From Ctenosaura bakeri (Eukaryota > Chordata > Lepidosauria > Squamata > Iguanidae): 64,000 nt of DNA. Position numbers and translations under genes: made by a program. The stretch is from assembly GCA_948474755.1 (NCBI GenBank), contig CAOLHI010000359.1, forward strand, positions 1-64,000, written 5' to 3'. The notes below the pieces were generated by a model, which was not told the DNA's origin, ran no database searches, and saw only the letters and a list, made by a program, of their open reading frames with translations. Below, in pieces: positions 45,228 to 57,371 of this stretch (positions are counted from its first letter, which is position 1; every line of letters begins with the position of its first letter).

Positions 45228-48200
45228 TTCTGGAACAGGAAGAAAAAAGCCCACCCTTATCTGTTGATCAGAGGTTATCCTACCGTCATCCACTGATGAT
45301 GGTCCATGAGCTTTATTCCAGTGGTCCACAGACATGTTGTGGAACAGTTGATCTGACTCATTTTTTTTCCTGAGTCATAGATAGGCTTGACAGAATGTTG
45401 ATTACAAAATGAGGCACAAAGGTTTCCTTAGAAAGACAAGCATATGTTTAGTGAAATATGAAATTATAGGCATGAGCTTTGAATTGTAGAACAATAAAAA
45501 AATAATGCAAGGTTATCATGCAGATTTTTGTAACTGTGTAATGTTATGTTTTGTACATCAAACAGTTTATTAAGTGGTCAGTGGAAAACCCCAACAATTT
45601 CCAAATGCTTAGTGTTTGGGGAGAGGAGATAATTCTAGAATTATTGCCAGATCATTGTAGAAGACTTCTAAGTTGGTCTACTGTGCCAACGATGTTACAC
45701 AAATGGAATACTTTATCCTTCCATGTTTTCTTCCCCCCATTTTGGGCAGAAACAATAGTTTAAGATTATTCTTCAAAGAAATATAGTCTGCCAAGTGTTC
45801 TTGAAGTAGAAAGCCTCAGATTAGGAAAACCATTATGTTTTTGTATTACCTTTAATGTAATTTTTATGTAATAAAACATTAGCTGCTTTTATCGTTCTTC
45901 CTTTATGTTTTTCCATTACTCACATTGCATAAAAATCAGACCAGAAACCCTAATTAAAATGGTTCCAACAAAAACACCAAGCAGCATTCAGGGTACATGG
46001 CAGGTAGATGGTGGCTGCAAATGCTTTCCAAGAAGAGTTCTGGCAAGAATAATTTCAGGAGAACCAATAGTAAGACACACATGCATATTGATTAACTCTT
46101 TCACATATGTCATTTATCCAAGAAATTGCTTGATTCTGCTCAATAAACTGTATAAATTTCCATGGTTATTACTGCCTATAGTTGCAGCTAAAATGAAATT
46201 GCAGTGGTGGGTGACTGGCATCACAAAATGGGCAATATTTGTCGAGGGAAAATGAACAGTCCACATGGAGTTGTTTAGCATTTTCATTGGGCCTTAGGTA
46301 CAATTATGTCAAGTTCAGAAAGGCATAGCTTGATCTATAGCCTTCTTTGGTCCCTGTAATATTGAGAACATATTACAACAAAGGGTTTAGAAAGTAAAAG
46401 GCCTGAAATCGCCAATGGAAAAAATATTTTTTTTTATTTATAATGAGTGTTAATTTATGGGGGAAAATACATTACACCACCAAGAAATATATTAATGCCT
46501 GGTATAGCTGAGGTTATGAACTGAGCTACAAGTCTTATGGCTTCCGGGCTGATTTGGGGCTTCTAGTTTAGGGTGTCAATAAGCCACCTCAAGCTTTCTG
46601 CAAAGTACATAGTGCAGGGTTGATAAAGTAGGAAGCATGATTTTTCTCCTCCTCTCTTTTTAAAGATTAATTCTTCAGATAAGGATGGTTGGTAGGTACT
46701 TTAGAAATCACTAGTAATAAAAATATTTACATTTTTACCCCACATCATACTTTCCATACCTTTTGAAGGACACACGGGTTTTGACAAAATATCAAATGAG
46801 AAAGTTGATCCAGACTTCTCAGGCCACATAGGTTGTAGAGCTGTTGGATATTGCATTGCTAAAGTTTATTACTGTGTTATTAAGGTAAACTGAGAACCAA
46901 GCTAGGTGAGATGTTGTGAACTATATAGAAGTTTATTTTTATGTTGGTAGCAGAAAGGGTGGAATTTAATTACAAATTTTGGTTTGGCATGACTATGAAC
47001 CCTGCTATTTGCATTGACGAGAAAGCTGCCTTTCATCATAACAGGCTATTACAGCTAATTGTCATTTTCACGATAGTAATGTTTAGCTTAGTTTTCTTAT
47101 GCTAATGTTGCCCTTTATGCACAGGGTACCTTCTACTTGATTCGTATCTTCTCATATTGCCCTGGAAGTGTGGAAAGGAACTGTACTACAGTGGCCGAAA
47201 TGCTGTCATGTAAAATGAAGGTCTGTGAAATTTTAACAGTGTTTGGAAAGCTGGTACATGAAGCAGAAGAATTCTGGTGAATGCCAGTTTTTAATATCTA
47301 TTCTTAAAGAATACAGTTCTGGAAAGATGTACCATATGCTTTGTCTGTGTGTTTGTAGTGACACAAGTGAGCAAAGCTATCATTTTTCTCATGCCAAAAT
47401 GCTTACATACTTGCCACAACACAAGCCTAAAATACAGTGAACTGAATTTCAGCCTCTCAAAATGGTGGACCGTGATTCATGATAAAGAGCACAGCGTGTG
47501 TTTTCTCATGAACAAATCAGCAACTTGGATTTCCTGGCAGCTCAAAATGGTTGCATCAGTTGGCTCTCTTCTTAGCTTTGGGAAGCCCTGGGGGACAAAG
47601 ATCTGTCATCTTCAATTAAAAATTCTATTACCTGCTCTGGGCCCTTAGAGGTAGGACAAGCAATAAACCTGGATAAAAATTACTGGATGTTCTCTGACCT
47701 TCCCTAGACCCAAGTCCACTAATTTAGATAGGAGATGTTCCTGCTGTGAAGACAAGGCAAATGGGAAAAGGGATTTAAAGCTGTGTAGCCAGTTAACTTC
47801 CAGCGCTGAGCATCTTTCAGGATGACTCGCTTTTAGAATTAAAGCTAATGGCTGCAGCTTGAAAAGGGCAGTTGACTGTAACAGTTTTGGAACAAGATTA
47901 ATGCTGAACTAACCCCAGGAAGTTTAGAAAAAAGGGGATGTGTGCAACACCATGCAGAATCAGGTGCTATCTGCCAGCCAATTATCCAAGTGTCATTAGA
48001 CACAGGGCTAGCATAATAAACTTCCTACTTCCAGTTCATAAAATCACCAGCATTTACATGTGAAGAGCAAAGGCCAATGTGATGACAAGGTAAAGCACTT
48101 GTAAAAGATCGTAGGGTGCATAAATGCAATCCCAGTTTTAGGACTGAGCTGGAATTTAGTACATGACATTTACATGAAAAACCATTTTGACATTTTCCCT

Positions 48201-48917
48201 TTTCCCACCTGTCTACCCAGAAAGAGGGACTTTTCAGATTTTCTTCAGAATACTCTCCATCATTTTTGTATTGGACTGTCGCCCTCTTGCCCTCAGTAAT
48301 GGCCAAGAATGGCAGGAGACCCAAAAGTTAAAGCAAAACAGAAGCCAGGATGATAACACAGCTAGTGCAGAAGGGAAAAATGAAACCGTACTAATACCAT
48401 TGCTAATGGTGAACCCAATCCCTGAAAAACTCTTGGGGAATTTATCTTCCCTCTGAAGGAATTTGTTAAAATTATCTGTGTACTCCAGTTTCCAATAGAC
48501 CAATAGACGAAAGAGTTTTGAAGCAGCCATTTTCACACAGCTTTCATTTCTATTCACTTTCATAGTGACAAGCCACAAGTTTTCCTATGCTAATTGGGGT
48601 GTGGATTTTACTAGCATAGTCGTACACATATCTACTCAGGAATAACCATATTTAGAAGGACCTATTCCCAGATAAACACTGGAAAAAGCATTAGACAAAT
48701 TGTTGACCTCCAGATGTTGTTAGACTGCAGTTCCTTCATACCTTCCGCCAGCAAATAAGGACTTTTTTTTCTAACTTAAGGATGCTTTTGGTTTTTAGTG
48801 TGTTGTAGCAGATAAGGCTTTTAATGGTGAGGTGTAGTGCTATTACTTTATTATCTTTTAAGCATCTTTTAATGTTGGCTTTAAACTTGTGTTTTTAAAA
48901 CAGAAATTTAGTTTGTG
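45228..48917. other. Long repeat-poor non-coding stretch
   Basis: About 3.7 kb with almost no recognisable transposon sequence, unlike its surroundings. 46970-47110 is even-textured with several TAAT/ATTA cores (GCTAATTGTCATTTTCACG). No reading frame shows a domain; the longest are 99-116 codons. Candidate conserved non-coding DNA. Confidence 0.4.
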
Positions 48918-49145
48918 TGTTACCCTGACTTCTTGGGGTCCCGTGAGTGACACCTTGATTCCCTCCAAGTTATAAAGATTGGGGAAATTAGCAGAGCACT
49001 GGCAATAGCAAAATGAGGGCCAGGTTAACCCAGCAGGATCTTTTACCCAACTTTACAGGGTCAGATCAAGCAAACAGCCAGACAAATGTACCAAATAAAT
49101 GAATTTTATTAAATGAATGTATTATCACACATCAACGTGTTCCCT
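48918..49145 (-). mobile_element. LTR 3' part (R-U5) of family F
   Basis: Reverse-strand fragment. The poly(A) signal (TTTATT on +, 49105-49110) is followed by TTGGGTAAAAGATCCTGCTG, CACGGGACCCC and the terminus GTCAGGGTAACA (ending at 48918). The 192-bp distance from AATAAA to the end matches the 200 bp in the copy ending at 7849. The U3 part is not recognisable beyond about 49145. Confidence 0.65.
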
Positions 49146-49280
49146 CACTCATGGACACAAGGCCTATTGAGAAAGAAAAGAGGTGAAAAATGGATAGGGG
49201 ATATAGTAAAGGGAATGTAGAGGTAAAATACATATAAAATGAATATTTCAGGGTAAAACATGTATAAAATGTATTTTATT

Positions 49281-49350
49281 TTATATATATATATATATAT
49301 TACACACACACACACATATACATACGTACACACACACACACACACACATA
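49281..49350. repeat. Compound (TA)n-(CA)n microsatellite
   Basis: TTATATATAT run joined to ACACAC runs with a TACATACG interruption. Confidence 0.95.
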
Positions 49351-51450
49351 TTTAAATACACATATACCCTTAAAACAGCACTTAATGTGGAAATGAGACA
49401 GCAATTTATTGGAAAGGCAGTGGGAGAATTTACAGATTGATTTTCGTACATGACTGTTCATTTTAAGCAATGGGAGGGAATTATGGGAAATGACCAGTTC
49501 AAAAGATCTTCTAAGTTTTCGAATTTAGTTGCTGTGTTTCATGTAAACTCTCCTGTAAGAGAGGTTTGGGGAAGGAAAGTTTCAAAGATCATTTCAGCCC
49601 CATATATCCAACTTATGTTGTGGACATGACCTCAGTCAACAGTGACCCTTCCAATCAGCTCTTCGTGCTGTTTACATAATGGAGAGACATAAATTGCTGG
49701 TATTGGTACATATAACTTGCTATACACCATTGTTTTTAGGACAGATCAAAAGCAAGCAGCTTACTGATTTCAGTTTTTTAATTACTCCTTTGCCAGCTAA
49801 ATGTTTGACATTACATTAACAACTCAGAGTTCTGATGTTTCCATGAAACCTTGTTGTTCCTGTGAGGTTTCTTCAGCATCTGGTTCATATGCAATAAGCT
49901 ACCTGTAGCTGTGATTCATTGACTATCAATTGTCGAGACATGACTGGGTGAGATCAACTGTGCATTTTAATGTTAGCAAATGATTTCCGCCAGGTGTATC
50001 ACCTTTGGTTGCTTGTTTTCCACCTCTTTGCGAAAGAAACCTACCTTGAGCAGCTACCTTTGCTGGTAAATTTCTTTCCATAAGGAGAAGAAAGAATAAT
50101 CACTAATTATATTACATTTCTGCTGGATAGAGGGAGAGTTCTAAAACAGATTGGCATTTGTCCTACAATAAAAGATGAATCAGGTTTGGGACCCTTAAAA
50201 GATAATATCTGCTAAGATGGCTCATTTTTAGTTCTGCTGGCTTCCTCCCCCAGTCCCTTTTATTTTTCCTCTCTTTTAGGTGGCTTCTCCATAAAGTATT
50301 TTGGATTTTGATATATCTTTTTATTGCAAACATAGGGATAAACAGGTTGTTTGCATGGATTAAAAGGCACATGCTGAAGCCCCTACTGACTTAGTCTAGT
50401 TGTTCAAAGTGAGGAGTGATTGTTCCAAAGCTCACCAGACATGCTGACTAGCTTTAAAAAAAAACCATGCTGTTTCAGATATACGGCTTGCAATAAGCAT
50501 GAATATCAGGCAGCACGTTAAAGGAAAAATAATCAATTTGAAGTTGCAGTACAAGGCCAGCAGGGTAGCTTCACACACATTTATTCTTTTTTTTTTTAAG
50601 GCACTGCAACGAAATGTTAAATTCATAGCTAGAAACCTTCATCCATTGCTGGCTTTGAAAATCCATTGGCAGTAGCTGCTCCATTTTAAGTTTAGCAGTG
50701 CTCTAGGTTGATAAGCTTCAAACCAAGCAGCTATAAAAGGTGCCTGGAAAAGTGAGAGTTCTCTGCAGCTTGCTCGCCACCATGTTAACAGTAGCTTTCC
50801 AGAAGCTCTCATAAATGGTAGGATCCCTATTTCAGGATAGTGTGCCACTGCTCCATAAAAAGAGTGTGTATTTTTTAAAATTTTTTTTAAAAAAGGTCTA
50901 TCAATGAGGCACAAGGATGGATAACAGCTGGGAATTTCAATTGACCGGAGGGCAGTGAGCCATATTAAAACTTCAGTTCTACTAATAGAAAAAAGAAAGG
51001 ATCAGTAAGTTACACCTTGAGCAATCATGAATGTGAGAGTGTGGTAGTAAAAATCATTCAGTCAAAGAGGTGTAGATTGTCTTCACCTATGAGATAAATG
51101 TGTTATTGCAGCTAACAGCCAATGCTAAAAATGTGTGTCACATTGGTTTAGCGCTAATTCATTGTATGGCTAACAGGAACATTGCCAGATAGATTTCATT
51201 AGCAGCTGTATAGATACAGCTGATTTTCTCTCTTGTGTGAAATGTCCTTGACACATATTACACTCATGTGACTGAAAACATTGCTTCTGCAAAGGCAAGG
51301 ACTGCAGGAATCATGGGCAAAATTAATCCTGAAAGCACAGTCTATCAAGACATATCCAGTCCAACTAGTTTATCATACCTGTGCTCCTATTGAAAATTTA
51401 CATGCAGATAAAGGTTTCACACAGGCAGAAAGCAGAAGCATTAAGTCTTA
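49351..51450. other. Repeat-poor non-coding stretch
   Basis: About 2.1 kb without recognisable transposons. 49745-50060 and 51055-51250 have mixed composition and motifs such as TTTTAATTACTCCTTTGCCA and TTTAGCGCTAATTCATTG, suggesting possible conserved regulatory sequence. No exon recognised. Confidence 0.4.
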
Positions 51451-51860
51451 GGCCCTTTCCGCACTTTTCCTTTTTTCTGCACTGGAGTGTGGGGATCATG
51501 CGAGCAGCCTCCACTGCTTCAGCTCTGCATGAGCTGCCTGCTTCTGAGCAGGTAGGATGAGAGCCCTGCCTCTTCTTTCCAAAGAGGAGCCTGTGAGTTT
51601 CCCAGGCTGCACTGGGGCAGGAAGCGTGAGCACTGCAGCTCCGGAGGCTCCGCACGCACAACAAGTGCGCATGGGGTGCTAGAGCAATGCATGATCACAC
51701 ATCATTTTCGACTGAAAGCCAAAAATGAAAAAGTGCGCTAGCGGCGCCTGCCTGACCCTGGAGCATCACGCAATTGTGAGTGCGTTGTGCAGATCACTCC
51801 TCACAATTGCGTGATGCTCGAGGGGCCCTTTCACATGGCAAATGCCATGTGAAAAGGGCC
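51451..51860 (-). mobile_element. Harbinger-like MITE family A, copy 4
   Basis: 410 bp, ends GGCCCTTTCCGCAC and ATGTGAAAAGGGCC, perfect TTA flanks (51448-51450 and 51861-51863). Same orientation as copy 3, which it closely resembles. CATTTTCGACTGAAAGCCAAAAATG hairpin near 51703-51729; subterminal stem GAGCATCACGCAATTGTGAG opposite CTCACAATTGCGTGATGCTC (51761-51822). No transposase. Confidence 0.9.
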
Positions 51861-51863
51861 TTA

Positions 51864-52168
51864 GTGTATTTATTAACCCATACCAACCTTCTGCAGCTGG
51901 TGCAGATGTTTTGTATTACAGGTCTCATCAATCCTTGAGACCATGGGCAGTGGCAAAAAATTATGGGGTCTGAAGTCCAGAACATCTGGAGGGTACCTCA
52001 TTGGTGAAGTCTGATCTATGGAGATGCTAGAGCTACCTCAAACATTTTTACATGGCCTCATGGCAATATGTTTCTCACTCACCTTTCATCTTTGGGTTTT
52101 CCTGCTCCCACTACATCCTTGGCTTGCATTGAGCCAAAGCTCCTTATCATTCCAAACTTGCTTACTTA
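51864..52168. other. unassigned non-coding DNA
   Basis: About 300 bp separating the family A and family B copies. AGTCCAGAACATCTGGAGGG near 51977 is a fragment of the reptile repeat also seen at 34130-34258. Confidence 0.45.
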
Positions 52169-52609
52169 AGCCATTTCCCCACGAGCTTAAAGAAACGGTG
52201 CAGAGCGTCCTCCAGGGAAGATGTTTGCACTTGGGGGTGGACTTGGTCAGACCTACTTAGTGTAGTTCCGCACCTTAGCCCGCTCCAGAATGACCCGAAG
52301 TGGTCCAGTGTGCTTTTGAAAGACCGCTTGAAACAGGTCTTTCAAAAGCACGGAGCGTGCCCCTCCTGGTGCAGATTTGCAGGCTCACACCAGTGCGACC
52401 CTGCGATCTGCCAAGGGTGGGCTTTATGCTGGCAAGCTTCAGCGGTTGGTGGAGAGCCTCGACCAACCAGAAGCCACCATTTTCATCCCTGGAGCAGGGC
52501 AGAGTGGCGGCCATGCACTGCTCCAGACCAGCCTGGACCCAAGCATGGAGCCAAGAAGTCTGGTAAGTACAAGCACAGGGTGATTCCCTCGTCCCGTGCA
52601 GAAATGGCC
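52169..52609 (+). mobile_element. Harbinger-like MITE family B, copy 2
   Basis: 441 bp ending CCCGTGCAGAAATGGCC; the left end AGCCATTTCCCCACGAG is a one-base variant of GGCC. Perfect TTA flanks (52166-52168 and 52610-52612). Contains a perfect 16-bp stem GTGCTTTTGAAAGACC / GGTCTTTCAAAAGCAC (52310-52351) and the GGTTGGTGGAGAGCCTCGACCAACC stem matching copy 1. CTGGTAAGTACAAG near 52558 is a strong 5' splice-site lookalike. Overlapping 80-107 codon frames are incidental. Confidence 0.85.
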
Positions 52610-53434
52610 TTAATTTTGGTTAGCAAACCGTAATGGAAAGTCAGGCTCTTTCTGGGTTTGTCTATTAATATTAGGACAGAACTCCCTGGTTCATGCATAA
52701 TGAGAACTCTGCTATAATGGAAATCAGGAATGAAGCACTGAAGTTAGAACATGATGGGGAAAGCAGAGGGAGGGGCAAGGAATGAGTATATGCCTGCAAC
52801 ACTTGTCCATACTATCATTAAGCATGGTCTAAGGAACCACAGACTAATGTTCAAACGTGGACTAGGTAAAAGGGGGAGTGACCAAAAAAGGTTGAGGAAG
52901 TAATCAGAGTTTGGAAAAGTTACTACTGTACTACAGATCTCAAAATTCCCAATAGTTGTGGTGGGTGGGGAATTCTCAGTGCTGTGTTTCAAAATAACTT
53001 GCCCAAGCCCAGGTAACAGTGTAGTGTTTTCATGCTGTTCTACCCAGCCAGTCAGAGGGCATGAATAACCTAAACAACCTTTTGGAATGGCACTTGTTAT
53101 AAGACTGCTGTTCATGGGATGGGGTCCCAACAGTTATGCTCTGTGTCACCTAGTATAGTGCAATGGATCTAAAGACATTCCTGTCACATTAGACTGCTAT
53201 ACCCATGCTATTTTCACATGTTGAATTGACACAAGAGAACAAGAAGACACTACTGTATTTCCCTCTGTCCTCAGTTGCACTTTCCTGCCTGTGGAGAACA
53301 ATGAGTCTGAAGCAAGAGATCATCTCCTTTCTGTGAATGCTCTGTACCTGAGTTTGATCCCTGATTTGCTAGAGTTCGGACTCATGTGGAGAATCCTTGT
53401 GGAAAGCAGATTCTGTTTCTATTATATTATTTAT
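52610..53434. other. unassigned non-coding DNA
   Basis: No gene recognised; a 128-codon reverse frame (52744-53130) has no recognisable domain. Confidence 0.45.
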
Positions 53435-53905
53435 TTACTTCTTGCATTTCTGTGCTGCCTTTTTACCTAAAGTGGGACTCAAGGTGTCTTCCACAAAGTT
53501 AAAGAACATCAAAAACATTTAAACAGTTTAACACATTAAAAAACATATACAATTACACACTTATAATACATTAAACTTACAATACATTTTAAAAACAACT
53601 AATAAATAAATAAATAAAACAAAAAGGTCTCCCACTCACCCATTAAAGGCCTCCTTAAAAAGAATGTCTTTATTTTATTATGAAAGGGAATCAAGCAGGA
53701 AGCCACCCTAGCATCCCAAGAAAGAGAGTTCCACAAGGTAGGAGCAGCCACTGAGAAGGCACTCTCCTGTCTCTTCACCAGGTGAGACTTGGATGGAATG
53801 AGATAAAGCCTTCCCCTGCAGATCTTCAGGCTCTAGCAGGTTCATATTCATTGCCACCCACTTGAATGGAGCAATAGATATGGCCAGAGCTCCTCGCTCC
53901 ATATG
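53435..53905. mobile_element. LINE-derived interspersed repeat, locus K2
   Basis: Starts with the anchored tract ATTATTTATTTACTTCTTG and GGGACTCAAGGTGTCTTCC, passes through AT-rich (AAAT)n near 53597, then GGCCTCCTTAAAAAGAATG, GAGAGTTCCACAAGGTAGGA and AGATCTTCAGGCTCTAGCAG. Counterpart of 36895-37490. No intact frame. CR1/L2 origin is tentative. Confidence 0.55.
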
Positions 53906-55316
53906 CTGATATCTAAAATAACTAGTGAATGGAACTTATGTGATGCAGCTGTTTTGGGGGTGGCACACCTTCAGGCCCTCCTAGTGCTTTGCCAACCATT
54001 ATTTGCATCCCTTCCTGAGGCACCTATATTCAAACAGTACCATCAAAACTGGGAGAACAGCATGATGCAATAACTGAGCTGAAAATGAGGTGGAAGAGGT
54101 AAGTATAGATCATTAGATATCAAGCACTCTGTTTGCCAAGAGAGCATGGATGGAATTTCTTAGCCATGCAAGAGAGGAAAAAAAATATATGGGGCATTCT
54201 AACCTATTCTAGGGTGTGACCTGACTTTTTCCCAGCCTCCTTCTGTTGAATACTGGCCCATTATCTTCAATAAGAAACTTCTGCCCTGTATGTCTCTGTT
54301 TATGTGTGTGCATCTGTCAGCATTCAGTTCATAGTCAGGGGTTTTGACAGCAGGATAATGTAGGCTTGCTCATCACAATGTTGAAATGGAATGCTAAGAT
54401 ATGTAGCCATGAATTGATGGGATTAATTCAGATTACTTCTGCTGTCTCTTTTATTGTCAGGAATGCTGGGAGTTGTAGTGTGAAACATGAGGTTCAGGTA
54501 GGCTGCTCCAGGTTTAAATTGCCCAAACGCAAGGTCTTCACCATAATTTATACAGCACTGTTTATCTAGGTGATTTATAGATTTTGCGTTGGATACAATT
54601 TGAGGCCCGATCTTTTGGGAGATGCATTAGTGTGGGCAATTTGGGCCTGTTGCAAGGAATTTTCTTAAGCTTTACAAGTCTGAAAATGTTAAAATATGCT
54701 GAGACAGCGTTACAAAATTTAATCTTGGCATTGCTGTCACAGTTAAATATATCTCACCTACCAGACTGTGGGGTGGTCATATTTTATGAGATGAAGTTTA
54801 CATCCAAAAAAACCTCCTCTTTTAAATATATCTGTCCAACAGCTTGAAAATGGCATGCCTCTCCACTCCGCTAATGAAGTTGTTTTCCACTGGGACAGCT
54901 AGAAAAGTTTTTGACTAAAAAAGAGATGGACTTTTAAAACACAAGTGTACATCTCAGGCTATAAAGAGAGAACGTTTTTAGCCTGGCTGCTTGTTGTAAC
55001 ATCCCATGAGTGTCAGGAAGACTCCAATTATCTGAGAAAACAGAGATGACCTTGTAACTAATGGGATTATTCTCAACTTTCTTAGTGAATTCTTTCAGCA
55101 TCTTTCAAATGCAGAAGCCCGTAGTGACAGAACAGGAAGTGCTGGGTAGATGCAAAGAAAATGGCCAATTTGCCTAAACTGGAACTGCAGTTCCAAAATA
55201 GGACTGCAGAGAAAAAAAAAACTGTGGTTGTAGAACAACCAAAACTGAGCATTCAACCAAGACCTAAAAGGGAGCAATCAGCTTCCACTACAATGAAGTT
55301 TTTGTACTGAGACTGG
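53906..55316. other. unassigned non-coding DNA
   Basis: No gene or classifiable repeat; open frames below 90 codons. Confidence 0.5.
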
Positions 55317-55917
55317 GGCCCTTTCCTCACTGAGGCTTCTAGCGCAAGCGGGGGAGGCCGGCAAGCGCAAGAAGGCTCGTCTGGGAGGCTGCCGCTTCCC
55401 CCCTCCTTCCTTCCGCAGGCGAAGGAACCAGCGGGGAAGCGGCACCGAAGGAGGCTTGCCGTGCAAGCCGCCCTCCCCCCGTGCGAAGCGGGAGACCTCG
55501 CGCTGGATTCCCACCCCGCGCGCGAGCGCAAAGCGGGCGGCGTCGTGCCGGATTCCTCCCCCCCGCGCGCGAAGCGGGCGGCGTCGCGTCCCCCCACGCG
55601 CGCGCGCGAAGCGGGCGGCGCGTCCGTCGCGCTACCTCCCCACCCCGCTCCTTCCTTCCACAGGGGCGGAGGGAAGGAAGCGCGACCCGGCCGGCTCCCA
55701 GAGGCTCCGCACGAAAGGTAAGTGCAGGTGGGCTCCGGGAGCGTTGCGCGAGCGCGGGGTGATTTTCGCTTGTACGCGAAAATCAAAAAACCCGCGCTCG
55801 CGCCGCTTCAGCCCTGTGAGCCGGGCGGAAGTGGGAGTGCGTCGTGCGGAGCGACACTCCCACTCCTGCGAGGCTCATGGGGCTATCGCGCGCGCAAAGG
55901 CCCGTGCGAAAAGGGCC
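55317..55917 (-). mobile_element. Harbinger-like MITE family A, copy 6, expanded CpG-rich form
   Basis: 601 bp, ends GGCCCTTTCCTCAC and GTGCGAAAAGGGCC, perfect TGG flanks (55314-55316 and 55918-55920). About 170-190 bp longer than the other family A copies, because of imperfect tandem units GCGCGCGAAGCGGGCGGCG between about 55480 and 55640. Perfect 9-bp hairpin GATTTTCGC/GCGAAAATC (55761-55784), subterminal stem GAAGTGGGAGTG/CACTCCCACTC, and GAAAGGTAAGTGCAGG near 55713. The many CpGs make it a local CpG island and imply recent insertion or protection from methylation-driven decay. Open frames of 93-181 codons on both strands simply reflect lack of AT-rich stops. Confidence 0.9.
55480..55640. 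repeat. CpG-rich imperfect tandem repeat inside MITE
   Basis: Four imperfect units built around GCGAAGCGGGCGGCG, 40-60 bp apart, with GCGCGCGCG runs. Confined to the family A copy at 55317-55917. Confidence 0.8.
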
Positions 55918-56623
55918 TGGGAGTGGAGGAAGGATGAGGAGTCAGAAATATGTGGGTATGATTTCCTATATGGCATTCTTAGTGTACAGAGACCTGAATA
56001 GTGAACACTTCCCAGTTGGTAAGATGGTTTTCTCACATAGATTAATTGGTGCCAAGTGAACAAAGTCCGAGATAACGATGCCTTTGGCAATCCCACAGGA
56101 AAAATGTGGTCTCCCCCTCCCTCGTTAGCCAAGCTGAGGCCTCCTTTAACAGGGAAAGTAATTTGTTTTCAGCTCTGTATTCCTCATGACAGCTTTGAGA
56201 GCTGTGGAGAAGTTTGTATAAAAGTTTAACAGGAGTACTTTGCTCTCACTCTGGGGGAAGGAAGTCCACTGGGAGCACTGCCACCCTGTTGCCTGTTGCC
56301 CTGGTGCATTTTGGGAACCCATGCAAGCAAACCTGCAAGGGTTTTCACACTCAGCAGCTGAGGCCAAGTGTAAATTTACTTTGTATTTTCCATTTGTGTT
56401 CTAAATCTATACAACTGCCTTGTGTAATTGATAGACTGAATATGCGCTCAAAAGGCATAAAGGAATTCAGTAACACTTCTGGGACTAACTGGGAAGAAAA
56501 AAGGTTTCTAACATACATTTTCAGGGACATAGTTTACTTCATCAGATGAAATCTATGAAAGCTTATGATAGACATCTGATTTTCCTAGTTAGTCTCAAAG
56601 ATGCTACTGGATTCCTTTATGTT
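55918..56623. other. unassigned non-coding DNA
   Basis: No gene recognised; 56214-56549 has a 111-codon frame without any recognisable domain. Confidence 0.45.
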
Positions 56624-57345
56624 GTAACTGGGATGTGCAGATATGGTTTAATTGGCAAAATATATTAATTGGCAGATGTTTCATTGGCATAAAATATAAA
56701 TTATATGCACTTATGACTGGAAGCTATGTAGAAGAAGGGACCCTGGTTGGAAAACAGGCCAAAGGTGACCCCAGCATGGCCAGGTTGTAAAGATAATCCT
56801 TTCAATGAGAACAGTAGCTGAGCTCAGAGCAGAGCAAAACTCCCTGATGTGTGCATTTCCTGTGGAAACTCCTGTACTAAGGAAGAATCCTTAGTAAACA
56901 TTTTTCACCCTTTTTATCCTGTTCTCATGCACAGACAAGGTAGAGCAAGACCCCGCTGTGTGCATTGAAGCCTGCCAAAGTCTTCCTTCATAGCACAAAT
57001 ATCTTCCACAATCTTGTCAACAATACAAAGCTGACATAAAGTCATCAAAGCCTTTGTCATCTACATGTTAAAATCATCAACATGTTTCCTTCACATATTA
57101 AAACCATGAACTCATTCTCTCTGGATGGTAATTATAACTCAATCTCTTCTATCTCTGCTTTCCATTTTCTTCCCTTTCTTTTCAGTTAGCCTTGTGTGAT
57201 TGCTTCCATGCATGTGATGATGGTGTGTGCACATGTGCATTTTCCCCCAATAAAACACATTTAAGTTGAAACAGTAAGTTTTCTGGCTGGTCTCTTTGGC
57301 AATGAGCCCATAAAACATAGGTGAAAAGGCCTTGCAGTCTCCTGC
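56624..57345 (+). mobile_element. Solo LTR, family H, uninterrupted copy
   Basis: About 720 bp. The 5' part ATATGGTTTAATTGGCAAAA matches 14665. The 3' part has TTTTCAGTTAGCCTTGTGTG, CCCCCAATAAAACACATTTA (AATAAA 57249-57254) and ATAAAACATAGGTG. It gives the length of the family H LTR and so reveals the insertions in the copy at 14.6-16.4 kb. Exact ends uncertain; TGTAACTGGG near 56624 is a plausible start. No internal genes alongside. Confidence 0.6.
57249..57254 (+). terminator. Poly(A) signal of LTR H
   Basis: AATAAA in TTTTCCCCCAATAAAACAC, aligned with 16349-16354. Confidence 0.5.
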
Positions 57346-57371
57346 AGTTAATTAATTCCCCATTTTTACAT

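Noticed and set aside
55253..56001. Overlapping 177- and 181-codon frames rich in Arg, Ala, Pro and Gly
   Set aside because: A GC-rich, CpG-dense MITE lacks stop codons on both strands; the residues mirror base composition, and the frames cross the element's ends.
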